64,000 nucleotides of DNA, taken from assembly GCA_029339505.1 (NCBI GenBank), contig JAQISU010000022.1:14090001-14154000 (forward strand). Reading direction: 5' to 3'. The translations under genes and the position numbers were made by a program. The notes under the pieces were generated by a model. The model saw only the letters and a program-made list of their open reading frames with translations. It did no database searches and was not told where the DNA came from. Shown here in pieces: positions 32,593-40,141 of this stretch; position 1 is the stretch's first letter, and every line of letters begins with the position of its first letter. The stretch comes from Unio delphinus (Eukaryota; Mollusca; Bivalvia; Unionida; Unionidae).

Positions 32593-33645
32593 TCAATCGC
32601 TTACATCCATAAGATTTTCATCGTTGTGATTTTCAACTAATTCAGCAATAAGTTCTCGATATACATTAATGTCCATGATACCACCAGCAAATAATCGTCT
32701 ACAGATATCAGCGGCCTCGTTAATTATCTCGACGGAGTTATTTCCGGCTCGTTTCCCTCCGATGAGAACCTCTAACCGTGATATATCACTGAGAATGTTA
32801 CCAGGGCATGTCACGGTAGAGTCAAAGACATCCTTTGGATTTTTAATCGAATATCCTTTTCCGCTTGTTTCCTCAGTTGTACCAGTTGCGCCTTGACTAT
32901 CATCAAGTAATTGCCTTTGTCGGCCTCGACTTTGTTTTTCTCGTTCTTGTTGTTTTTGTATACCATAACTATCAACTCCTACTTTAAAAGATCTATACTC
33001 AATTGTATCCTTTTTCAAATTACCAGTAATCCCCTTATTCGTTTGATACAACCAATTAACCCATTCATCTCGGCTTATTCTACTGTTTTTATACTCGTCT
33101 TTTAAAAAATCCTTTCTAGAATCAAAGCTTTTGGCGGCGAAATCACCAAAAGTCGTATAATCCTGGTGTTTCTCCAATTGAGGTCGTTTGATTTCCTTTA
33201 TAGCTCCTTCGGTGAGTTTGTCTATAAAGGAAACACCTCTTGGGGTGACGACATCAACAGGTTGTGGTTCAGGTGCGGAATTATCAATATCAGCTAGTTG
33301 TTCATACTCTTGTTGAGTTTTTATATCACTGGATAACTGTTGTATCCCTGCGCGTGTTTGTCCGGTGTCTGCTGCTATCTTTTCAAGCACACCAAGAACA
33401 GGCACTTCTCGTCGCTTGCCTTCCTTAGGAATATCTCCGTATATTGCTCGTTCAGTTGCTGTTTTCACATCTTTGGTCGCACTTGTTATCGGAGTAAACA
33501 GTTGTTCACTTGACACAGAAAAGTCAGTCTGCGCTTGTTGTCGTTGTTGAAGTTTCTCGCGAAGTCTGTCTCGAACCGGTATAAACTTTTTAATTGCTGA
33601 TAGCCGCTCTCGGGCTAATTTAGTTGTAAGCGATTCACCAACCAT
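32593..33645 (-). CDS. Conserved Maverick protein of unknown function
   Basis: 350 residues, highly charged, mostly helical. Features are a basic N-terminus with a coiled segment (RDRLREKLQQRQQAQT), a central YTTFGDFAAKSFDSRK region followed by SRDEWVNWLYQTNKG, a Gln/Arg-rich patch and a C-terminal segment DISRLEVLIGGKRAGNNSVE with INEAADICRR. A Leu-rich helix followed by (A/G)GxxxxNxEIxxI is a C-terminal signature I associate with an uncharacterised protein of metazoan Mavericks, usually close to the capsid block. A structural or assembly role is likely, but nothing in the sequence proves it. It is the first gene of the minus-strand block. Confidence 0.6.
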   Translation of the reverse strand: MVGESLTTKLARERLSAIKKFIPVRDRLREKLQQRQQAQTDFSVSSEQLFTPITSATKDVKTATERAIYGDIPKEGKRREVPVLGVLEKIAADTGQTRAGIQQLSSDIKTQQEYEQLADIDNSAPEPQPVDVVTPRGVSFIDKLTEGAIKEIKRPQLEKHQDYTTFGDFAAKSFDSRKDFLKDEYKNSRISRDEWVNWLYQTNKGITGNLKKDTIEYRSFKVGVDSYGIQKQQEREKQSRGRQRQLLDDSQGATGTTEETSGKGYSIKNPKDVFDSTVTCPGNILSDISRLEVLIGGKRAGNNSVEIINEAADICRRLFAGGIMDINVYRELIAELVENHNDENLMDVSD

Positions 33646-33738
33646 ATATTGTTTGTGAACTAAATTTTCAAATGTGAAATCCGGAGGGTTTCCATCATAA
33701 TTAAAAGCTTAGTTATTAAATAACTTAGTTATTAAATA
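33646..33738. promoter_or_regulatory. Divergent intergenic region with hairpin and direct repeats
   Basis: Between the minus-strand gene starting at 33645 and the plus-strand gene starting at 33739. The minus-facing side has hairpin GAAACCC-TCC-GGATTTC and ACATTTGAAAATTTAG, a variant of the late-gene motif. The plus-facing side has two direct copies of CTTAGTTATTAAATA ending at the ATG, a possible TATA-type promoter. Confidence 0.45.
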
Positions 33739-34017
33739 ATGTACCATCAAGCTAACGTATTCATCTTCGACAGGGTTAAACTGTACGACGCTATCCGCGA
33801 GTGTTTCAGAAATAACATCGCTGGGGATTTCAGAATTGTAATATCTGAGAATGGCGATGAACGATTTGTGTTAACGACGCGGCAACAAGAACAATTACGT
33901 GAAAATGGAGGCGTCGCGGTGATTACTTGCTACTACGACCAGATCATCCATTATGCACATAACTGCATGAGCAAGTCCAGACTGATGAGTATCCTTTCAG
34001 GAGAAAATCCTATGTAA
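33739..34017 (+). CDS. Small protein of unknown function (92 residues)
   Basis: Starts ATG at the end of the direct repeats and ends TAA at 34015-34017. The protein (MYHQANVFIFDRVKLYDAIR at the start, then DERFVLTTRQQEQLRENGG) looks like a compact alpha/beta fold with no membrane segment. The LTTRQQEQLRENGG stretch resembles the LTDxQ module of the pX-like proteins only loosely. No family is recognised. It is transcribed away from the virion block and converges on the gene at 34112. Confidence 0.55.
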   Translation: MYHQANVFIFDRVKLYDAIRECFRNNIAGDFRIVISENGDERFVLTTRQQEQLRENGGVAVITCYYDQIIHYAHNCMSKSRLMSILSGENPM

Positions 34018-34111
34018 CAAGTGTTACAAAAAACGCTAAAAAAAAAATAAATAAATTATTTAAATTATTTACGAAAGCCTATATTATTTTTTTTTAGTAA
34101 CACTCAAGTGG
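34018..34111. terminator. AT-rich convergent intergenic region with inverted repeat
   Basis: Lies between two convergent stop codons. AAGTGTTAC (34019-34027) pairs with GTAACACT (34099-34106) around a core with A and T runs. It could serve as a bidirectional transcript end or polyadenylation region (inference). Confidence 0.4.
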
Positions 34112-34468
34112 TTAAGATACGGGTCGCTCCTCGTTTAACATTTTTCTAAGATCACGAACTTTAGAACCAATTTCAGCTCGTTTTTGATATTCTTGGCCGA
34201 GCTTTTGACGTATTGCTTCAACGGTGCTAAATAGCGTTATAAATAAATTAATGTCGTTACCGTACAAACAACCATTAATGGATTTTTGAATTCCTTTCAC
34301 GAGCCTGTACATCCTAGGTAAAACATAACGACCCTTACTAGACAGATATTCAATATCTTCATATTCCGAGGTAATCTTGTCAACGTCGAGACTTTCAGAT
34401 AATAATATCCCTTTATTATTTAAATTTGAGATTTCAGCAATTATAGCATTTACATCATTGATATCCAT
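34112..34468 (-). CDS. Small helical protein of unknown function (118 residues)
   Basis: ATG at 34468, with a strongly AT-rich leader (TTTATATTTTTATATAAATA) that could be a promoter. The sequence (MDINDVNAIIAEISNLNNKG, later AIRQKLGQEYQKRAEIGSKV) predicts mainly helices with a C-terminal coiled coil. There is no zinc, membrane or enzymatic motif. No family is recognised. Confidence 0.55.
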   Translation of the reverse strand: MDINDVNAIIAEISNLNNKGILLSESLDVDKITSEYEDIEYLSSKGRYVLPRMYRLVKGIQKSINGCLYGNDINLFITLFSTVEAIRQKLGQEYQKRAEIGSKVRDLRKMLNEERPVS

Positions 34469-34600
34469 TATTTATATTTTTATATAAATATAGTATACTG
34501 TATCTCTAATTAATAAAAAAAAAACATATATGACAACACATCTTTGGAACTCCTTGGGTGCCTTCGCATCCAAGTAAGCCCAAGGGGACCCGAAACATAC

Positions 34601-34654
34601 ATCTCCGGCGGGAGGCCTAAGGTGGCAAACGCCATCTTAGACCGCCCAGAAGAT
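34601..34654. ncRNA. Strong stem-loop, possible structured RNA
   Basis: CTAAGGTGGC (34617-34626) pairs with GCCATCTTAG (34631-34640) around loop AAAC with one G-U. GGCGGG (34607-34612) pairs with CCGCCC (34642-34647), and ATCT with AGAT outside. A second hairpin, CTTGGGTGC/GCATCCAAG around CTTC, lies 30 bp upstream and competes with CCTTGGG/CCCAAGG. The high stem GC content stands out from the AT-rich context. Confidence 0.4.
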
Positions 34655-34807
34655 ATGCTTGAGGTATAACGTCACAACATAGACGGCACAATGCCATATA
34701 TTTCCACTCGAGTGTTGTGGCAAATTTTAGGCATAACATTAATTAACTTAATTAAGGATGGATTATAATTCAATGGAACGATGATGGTATGATGTGGGCG
34801 TGGTAAA

Positions 34808-34917
34808 CCAAACCAACATGGCAACCCATGAAATCGAATTCATGGTTGCATGAGTTAGAAAAAACACCAACCCACGATACCGAGAATGCGATAGCATGGG
34901 TTGCCATGTTGGTTTGG
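34808..34917. repeat. 23-bp perfect inverted repeat with 64-bp spacer
   Basis: The left arm 34808-34830 begins CCAAACCAACATGG. The right arm 34895-34917 is its exact reverse complement. Inside the spacer, ATGAAATCGAATTCAT is a further imperfect palindrome. Confidence 0.85.
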
Positions 34918-34951
34918 CTGAGGGGGACCGCCCTACTCCCCCAATTAATAG

Positions 34952-35066
34952 AAAAAAACATCTTCCGTTTCGCCATCAAATAATGTATCTGCTATGGGGA
35001 CCGAACACGTAGTTGATAGATCTATGTTTACAAGACAAACACGATACCATTACACCACGGAATAGT
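34952..35066 (-). ncRNA. Candidate Pol III transcript with tRNA-like promoter
   Basis: On the minus strand an A-box TGGTGTAATGG (full match to TRGYNNANNNG) near 35057-35047 is followed by a B-box-like GTTCGGTCC near 35008-35000 and a T7 terminator at 34958-34952. A tRNA-like anticodon region (GTCTTGTAAAC) lies between the boxes. The acceptor, D and T stems do not pair well, so it is not a functional tRNA. It could be a small viral RNA transcribed by Pol III, like adenovirus VA RNA in principle, or a decayed tRNA. Inference. Confidence 0.3.
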
Positions 35067-35640
35067 CATACAGAATAGAGATTTTTTAATATATATATAT
35101 CTGATATACTTAACAATAAGAGATTTTTAAAATAGACAATTTTATGCTGCAACAATGAGAAATATTTTAAACAAAATAATACAGTTGTTTAATAAAACAG
35201 CGTTTTTATACTCTGTTATAATTCTCTAGATAAAATACATTCACATACAAGGAATTTTAACCACGCCCACCTACTTCAATGAATAGGAAACACTCGCGTT
35301 CCGGCTGAGCGAACATAGGTAATGCGTTAGATTATAAAGAATTTTTGTACTGAAAAGAACGAGTTAGCTGTCTGCTTTACTGCTAGTCCACCCACCCCAC
35401 ACATGAGATATGTAGATAAATAAAAATAATAATGCAGTTTTAGCCCACAAGCGACAATAAAAAGTTTTATTCTCTATCGAAAACTCATGCATTATATCTC
35501 CATTACAGTCACGTGGGCGCGCCTAGTCAAGTACAGGTAATATAGCAGGCGACAAATTCCTTTGACGTCATAATACAAGGGAACTTAGTAGGTAGAGTGT
35601 GAATTGTAGTGCGGATTTATCCATAAAGGATTTATCTCCC

Positions 35641-36141
35641 TTAAATAGTTTCAGTGTATACGAACTTTATTTTATGACCATTTTTTTTAGACAGAGATGT
35701 TTTAATGATTTTTTCAGCAACAAATCGAATTGAAGTACTACAAATATCGAAATATTTTCCAGCCGCATTTATCGACTGAAAGCTTCTCTCTTCATTATTT
35801 TCTAAATCAAACGATTTCACACCCTTGGGATGTTTTGCGTGCTTACCAGCGTTGCTTTTTAAAAGGTTATCGCGCTGCGAGACGGCTTGAAGATTCCCAA
35901 GACAATTATCAGTCTTCACGCCATTTATGTGATCAATCACAAGACCGTCTTCGATTAATCCGTAAAATGCTTCATAGATGGCTCTGTGACAGAGATACTT
36001 CTTCCTCCCAGCTGAAAACATCAAATATCCCATATTATTCAGATACCCAACCGGTTCTTTGAGTCTGCGATGTCTGACAACACCATCACTAGAGGCTTCG
36101 TAATTAGCAAGCACTGGGTGAGGTCTGAAATCTTGGCTCAT
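35641..36141 (-). CDS. HNH homing-type endonuclease with NUMOD domains
   Basis: 166 residues. The N-terminal NYEASSDGVVRHRR is a NUMOD4-type segment. The HNH core has CHRAIYEAFYG, VIDHINGVKTDNCLGNLQAV and QRDN, with the conserved H-N-N residues and the His of the first beta hairpin. The C-terminal part (GVKSFDLENNEERSFQSINA, AGKYFDI) is a NUMOD1/helix-turn-helix type DNA-binding module. Such free-standing endonucleases cut specific DNA and spread by repair-based copying. It is common in phages and large viruses but unexpected in an animal Maverick. No intron is visible around it. It ends in TAA followed by the structured region. Confidence 0.85.
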   Translation of the reverse strand: MSQDFRPHPVLANYEASSDGVVRHRRLKEPVGYLNNMGYLMFSAGRKKYLCHRAIYEAFYGLIEDGLVIDHINGVKTDNCLGNLQAVSQRDNLLKSNAGKHAKHPKGVKSFDLENNEERSFQSINAAGKYFDICSTSIRFVAEKIIKTSLSKKNGHKIKFVYTETI

Positions 36142-36154
36142 TTGTATAATAATA

Positions 36155-36481
36155 CTACTTGTCTAATTTATTATCTGCTTTAATTATAAATCTCTGGATA
36201 TAATCTTGAGGGGTTTTTATGACTTTGTCCTTGATTTTATCAAGGATGACGGAGTCAATGATTCGTTTGTCATAGTAGCGTTTTAGTTCCCTGTATCGTT
36301 TACCCCCACAAGCAAGGCATAATTGCGATTTTCCTCTAACACCCACCCCACATTGGAGGCATGGGAGAGGGCCTTTTGAACCGTTTCTCACGCTTTGCAT
36401 ATGATACCCACAGAATTCGCTTCTGCATGATTTGTTACACGGGGTTGTAGATCCAATCATTAGCCACTTGCAGTGATTCAT
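36155..36481 (-). CDS. Cysteine-rich zinc-binding protein (108 residues)
   Basis: The first 60 residues hold Cys/His in spacing suited to two zinc sites: C4, C15, C19, C24 and H27 (NHCKW, PCNKSCRSEFCGYH), then CLQC and CLAC. The C-terminal half is helical and basic (KRYRELKRYYDKRIID). Such proteins often bind nucleic acid. It is 13 bp from the HNH gene in the same direction and divergent from the gene at 36524 with only 42 bp between them. The family is not recognised. Confidence 0.65.
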   Translation of the reverse strand: MNHCKWLMIGSTTPCNKSCRSEFCGYHMQSVRNGSKGPLPCLQCGVGVRGKSQLCLACGGKRYRELKRYYDKRIIDSVILDKIKDKVIKTPQDYIQRFIIKADNKLDK

Positions 36482-36523
36482 TATACTATATTTTTCTATT
36501 TAAATACTTGTTTTAATTATAAC

Positions 36524-37180
36524 ATGGAGGAGTTCAAGAGATTATCGAAAATTAAGCCCTGGAAAAATACTAAATTCAATCTTGATAGGGAGTTCCAAAG
36601 ATTATCGAAAATCAAACCTTGGAAAAATACTAAATTCAATCTTGATAGGGAGTTCCAAAGATTATCGAAAATCAAACCTTGGAAAAATACTAAATTCAAT
36701 CTTGCTAGGGAGTTCCAAAGATTATCGAAAATTAAGCCTTGGAGAAATACTAAATTCAATCTCGATAGAGTCTCTGATACACCAAAACGTCTAATCGGTG
36801 ATAGAACTATACTCGGTAAAATCAGGGAGTGTTTTAATGAATTCTACCGAGACGGTGCAGCATACTGTTGGTCGACATTTCGAATTATTGATGAAGATGT
36901 CAATGTACCCATCATCGATGCTACTATGAACGATAAAAGAGCAGCTGAGATAATTTCACACCTTGGTGAAATTGCAAAGCAATTTCCATCCAAAGGGGAA
37001 ATTCAAAGATGGAAATCCAAAGGTGGAAATCCAAAGGATTTCAAGCAAAGCAATTCCCAACAAATCAATTCCAATCAGAAGTATTTTTTCAGAATAAAAT
37101 TCATTATCGAAGTCGAAGGCAAATGGATTATTAAGGATAAATTTGAACCAATCCTCAAGAATAAAAAGCTGTCATTGTGA
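36524..37180 (+). CDS. Protein with four 20-residue N-terminal repeats
   Basis: 218 residues from the ATG at 36524 (the frame is open to 36473 without a better start). Residues 3-82 are four near-identical 20-residue units (F-x-RLSKIKPWKNTKFNL-x-RE). The unique part (IGDRTILGKIRECFNEFYRD, then AAYCWSTFRIIDEDVNVPII and a basic Gln/Asn tail) could be a small alpha/beta domain. The units are lysine-rich with a Trp and might bind nucleic acid. No family is recognised. It stands immediately upstream of the polymerase-helicase gene in the same direction, which suggests a replication partner (inference). Confidence 0.6.
   Translation: MEEFKRLSKIKPWKNTKFNLDREFQRLSKIKPWKNTKFNLDREFQRLSKIKPWKNTKFNLAREFQRLSKIKPWRNTKFNLDRVSDTPKRLIGDRTILGKIRECFNEFYRDGAAYCWSTFRIIDEDVNVPIIDATMNDKRAAEIISHLGEIAKQFPSKGEIQRWKSKGGNPKDFKQSNSQQINSNQKYFFRIKFIIEVEGKWIIKDKFEPILKNKKLSL
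36530..36769 (+). repeat. 60-bp in-frame tandem repeat, four copies
   Basis: Units start at 36530, 36590, 36650 and 36710. Copies 2 and 3 differ by a single base, while copies 1 and 4 differ more, so the middle copies arose most recently. The length is a multiple of three and keeps the frame. Confidence 0.95.
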
Positions 37181-37279
37181 GTAGAGATTCCAAACCAGGG
37201 ATTCTAACCGGCATTGATAAACCATACTACGAAAGATCTTATCCCGTAACAGCAATGGTTTATGGGATATATCCGTTAA

Positions 37280-40141
37280 ATGATAAACCCGATATTGCAA
37301 AACTTTGCTCCTATGAAATATTCACCGTTGACTTCGTCAAGGCTCAATTGTGTAGCAACACGGGTAATGGAACACTTCACAAATGCATCCCGAGGAAATA
37401 AACTAACTGATCTGCGACGTAGGAAAATAACCGAATGGGAACTGACAGTGAAACAGCACGGTGCAAAGATTTCTGATATAGCTAAATTAGAAACATCATT
37501 AAGATTCCCAATAACCGTTATGACGATAACCGGAGAAGTATTACACGAACCGAAATATAAATTACAAGGAGCACCAATACAAATTATTGATCATAACGAA
37601 CACGCGTGGACACCTGCAGTAACAATATTTCCACGAGATAGAACCGTGAGATATATCCCCCCGGAATTTTCCGGGGAATTTTCCGGGGATGTTTTCTATG
37701 AAGAGAAATTATTCGATGCTATTCACGCGTTGTGTAAAGATGATCCTGTGTCAGTGTGGTTACTTAGTAGTGCTGGTTCCGAATCAGGATTTGATCAATT
37801 TGTAAGACCAAATGGTGAATTATATCGCGTTGAAGAGTTAGATACTAGAATGAGAAAAATCGCTAATGATTTTTCACCGGAGAGTTCCCATGAAAAACTA
37901 TTGACGGATAGTTTTACTATTCCATCAGTGGTAGCTCACTTCGCAAGAGAAAAAAACTCATGGCGTCCAACACGAAGTGATTGTCTCGAGGACGTTAAAT
38001 TGAGTTGCATCGAATTTGGTCATGGAGGACTGTGGAATACAAAATACCATCGTGACGGCATGATTTCAATTGATATATCCGCGTGTTATCCTGGAAGTTT
38101 TCTCGGGTATGGGGAATGCGCTGAGTACTTCAAACGATTTGGACACCCCACGCATGAAATGACTCGTGTTGCGATTAATGGACCATTGCCTGATTTTGAT
38201 TTAACCGGATTCGCTCGTGTGATATCATTTGAATTAGCTACAGGGTTACATCCGTGTAGTTATGTTTGGCTCGGTAGACACCTATCTGAAAAACACTGGA
38301 TGCCAATAGTGATATTGAGATATATGATTGATTGTGGTATGCTAATATCGTTGATTGTTTCCGAGGCTATTATATGCTATCGAGCTCAGAAAGAAGTTTG
38401 GCTACCACAACCCGATCTAGATCGTATAATCAGCGAACTACGAAAACAGTGTCCAGATTTCAATGAAGAAGAAATCATAAATTGGTCTAAGAAGTTATTT
38501 GAAAGTAAAAAAGAACAAGCAAAGGATTTTGGACGAAAAATAATCGGTAAATTTACCCAGGGTGGAAGATACGACAATGCAAAATTTTCCTCGCGGTTGA
38601 TCATAGACGTCGCTGAATACGATTTTCTTGTAACGGATTTAACGAAACAGGGAAAACTTGTATCCCGTAAGGATGCTTTTCTATCCAATGGTGAGAAATT
38701 GGGTACGGTTGTTACCTACTGTGATGGATATAATTCCCAGTACACACATTTGAGAAGTTCTATGCTAGCTTATGCTTCTATCAATTTATTTTCGATGATA
38801 AATAGATTTCCTAATACCGCGGTTAGAGTAGCCACTGATTCGATGTATATACACAATAAGTACAAATCAGCTGTAGCGGCATTCACAGATCCGGAGGAAG
38901 CGTGGGGGCGTTGGCGATTTAAAAAGGAGATGCTACATGAGTATTGTGAATCCGCAGACGTTGCCATGGATGAAAAGTACTTAAAATGTGATGAGATTCA
39001 ATCAGAATTTTCTAATGCACCACCGGTATCTGATCCAATATGTAGATACAAGACAGTTTATTTAAACGGTTGTGGTGGGTCAGGAAAGACAACTCGTGCA
39101 ATTGAATTATATCGTCGTGGAAACGCTAGCGTTTCTAACATGATTGTGTTAACACCGACTCACAGACTCGCCAGAGAGATGATACAGCGAGGGGTAAATG
39201 CCTGTACTTATCATAGTTTTTTTCGATGGAAAGGTGACAAATGGACTCCTGAGCGTATGGGTGATAAATTCATTCCTGAAATCATAATTTGGGATGAAAT
39301 ATGCACAGTGTCATTAGATGTATTAAAAACATTTCTTGAGTGGTTGTTAAACAAAAACACAAAAGTCGTCATGTGCGGTGATCACGGCCAACCACCACCA
39401 TTTGTCGGTGGATCTCCACATGAATGGCTAAAGGGTTCTGTAGACTATTATGAAGAAATTAATACCGACCATAGATCACTTGATGAACAATTACGCGAGT
39501 TCAAAGCACTGCTTAGATTACAACCGGATAAAATCCAATGCGAAATAGCGCGTGAAATAATTTCAGAAACTCCTATGAATGATTTCTGGGAAACGTGGAG
39601 ACCAAATGATTTGATAGTAGCAAGTAGAAAAATAGTCAGAGACACACTTCAGATGAAGTTATTTGAAACGCATAAAGAAAAATTTGCAACGCTTCCAGTA
39701 CCGTTGTGTTATAGGCCTTCGGATACACGAAAGCAGAATATAGAAGTTGATATTCCAAGCCTGACAAAGTCAGGAAGTGAAAAGCAGATTCTCGTGTTAA
39801 ATGATATTGTGCTGGTTGATATCAATGTCGTTGAAGATGCATTGCGTGCTAATAAATCCCCATGGACGCTAGGATACGCAGCAACAATACACTCTTCACA
39901 GGGATTGACTATATCGGATACAATTGTTTGGATGGTAGATAATCGCATCGAATGGTCGAATTTAGTCTATCTCGCAGTATCCAGAGTACGAAGAATAAAT
40001 CAGCTTCGAAGAATTGTCCTCGATGATGAAATCATTGGTGATGATAATGACACAACAATAAGTGATATTGATGTTAGCATCATTAATAAAAAACTCTCCG
40101 GTTACAAACAACAGGACAAAAAAAAAACAACGAGAATTTGA
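37280..40141 (+). CDS. Family-B-like DNA polymerase fused to SF1 helicase
   Basis: 953 residues in one frame. ATGs at codons 1, 12 and 30 are all possible starts. Polymerase part: motif A SIDISACYP (Asp265, Tyr270), a K-x-GKFTQGG segment near 420-428 in the place of motif B, and motif C RVATDSMYI (Asp520) after a YTHLRSSMLAYASIN helix. The first catalytic Asp of the usual DTDS is Ala. No 3'-5' exonuclease motif is visible. Helicase part: Walker A GCGGSGKT (597-604), Walker B IIIWDE (673), motif III GDHGQPPP (700-707), GYAATIHSSQGLT (865-877) and motif VI YLAVSRVRR (897-905). Together it would copy DNA and unwind it. The gene replaces the usual Maverick PolB. Other copies of such fusions may exist; I could not search. 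Confidence 0.8.
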   Translation: MINPILQNFAPMKYSPLTSSRLNCVATRVMEHFTNASRGNKLTDLRRRKITEWELTVKQHGAKISDIAKLETSLRFPITVMTITGEVLHEPKYKLQGAPIQIIDHNEHAWTPAVTIFPRDRTVRYIPPEFSGEFSGDVFYEEKLFDAIHALCKDDPVSVWLLSSAGSESGFDQFVRPNGELYRVEELDTRMRKIANDFSPESSHEKLLTDSFTIPSVVAHFAREKNSWRPTRSDCLEDVKLSCIEFGHGGLWNTKYHRDGMISIDISACYPGSFLGYGECAEYFKRFGHPTHEMTRVAINGPLPDFDLTGFARVISFELATGLHPCSYVWLGRHLSEKHWMPIVILRYMIDCGMLISLIVSEAIICYRAQKEVWLPQPDLDRIISELRKQCPDFNEEEIINWSKKLFESKKEQAKDFGRKIIGKFTQGGRYDNAKFSSRLIIDVAEYDFLVTDLTKQGKLVSRKDAFLSNGEKLGTVVTYCDGYNSQYTHLRSSMLAYASINLFSMINRFPNTAVRVATDSMYIHNKYKSAVAAFTDPEEAWGRWRFKKEMLHEYCESADVAMDEKYLKCDEIQSEFSNAPPVSDPICRYKTVYLNGCGGSGKTTRAIELYRRGNASVSNMIVLTPTHRLAREMIQRGVNACTYHSFFRWKGDKWTPERMGDKFIPEIIIWDEICTVSLDVLKTFLEWLLNKNTKVVMCGDHGQPPPFVGGSPHEWLKGSVDYYEEINTDHRSLDEQLREFKALLRLQPDKIQCEIAREIISETPMNDFWETWRPNDLIVASRKIVRDTLQMKLFETHKEKFATLPVPLCYRPSDTRKQNIEVDIPSLTKSGSEKQILVLNDIVLVDINVVEDALRANKSPWTLGYAATIHSSQGLTISDTIVWMVDNRIEWSNLVYLAVSRVRRINQLRRIVLDDEIIGDDNDTTISDIDVSIINKKLSGYKQQDKKKTTRI
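39120..39135. repeat. 16-bp palindrome GAAACGCTAGCGTTTC in the helicase gene
   Basis: A perfect palindrome encoding NASVS, just after Walker A of the helicase. The same 16 bp occur at 40601-40616 in the integrase gene, and the central 12 bp occur at 27860 and 32032. Confidence 0.9.

Larger units (their letters stand above)
34469..35640. other. 1.2-kb structured non-coding region of the element
   Basis: The longest gene-free stretch in the element. It contains two stem-loops (34552-34586 and 34601-34654), a 23-bp perfect inverted repeat (34808-34830 with 34895-34917) and a candidate Pol III gene (34952-35066). The rest, 35067-35640, is AT-rich with a short AT run near 35090 and no recognised signal. 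Open frames here are short and run through the inverted repeats, so they were not called. Its place between the two gene blocks would suit a replication or control region (inference). Confidence 0.55.

Noticed and set aside
34770..34979. 69-codon frame on the minus strand in the structured region
   Set aside because: It runs through both arms of the 23-bp inverted repeat and has no family resemblance.
34992..35066. A genuine tRNA gene in the viral element
   Set aside because: The anticodon-like loop and promoter boxes are present, but the acceptor, D and T stems do not pair; kept only as a Pol III RNA candidate.
37177..37401. 74-codon frame upstream of the polymerase gene
   Set aside because: It starts at a GTG, overlaps the polymerase start by 122 bp and has no recognisable motif; the first ATG leaves only 48 codons.
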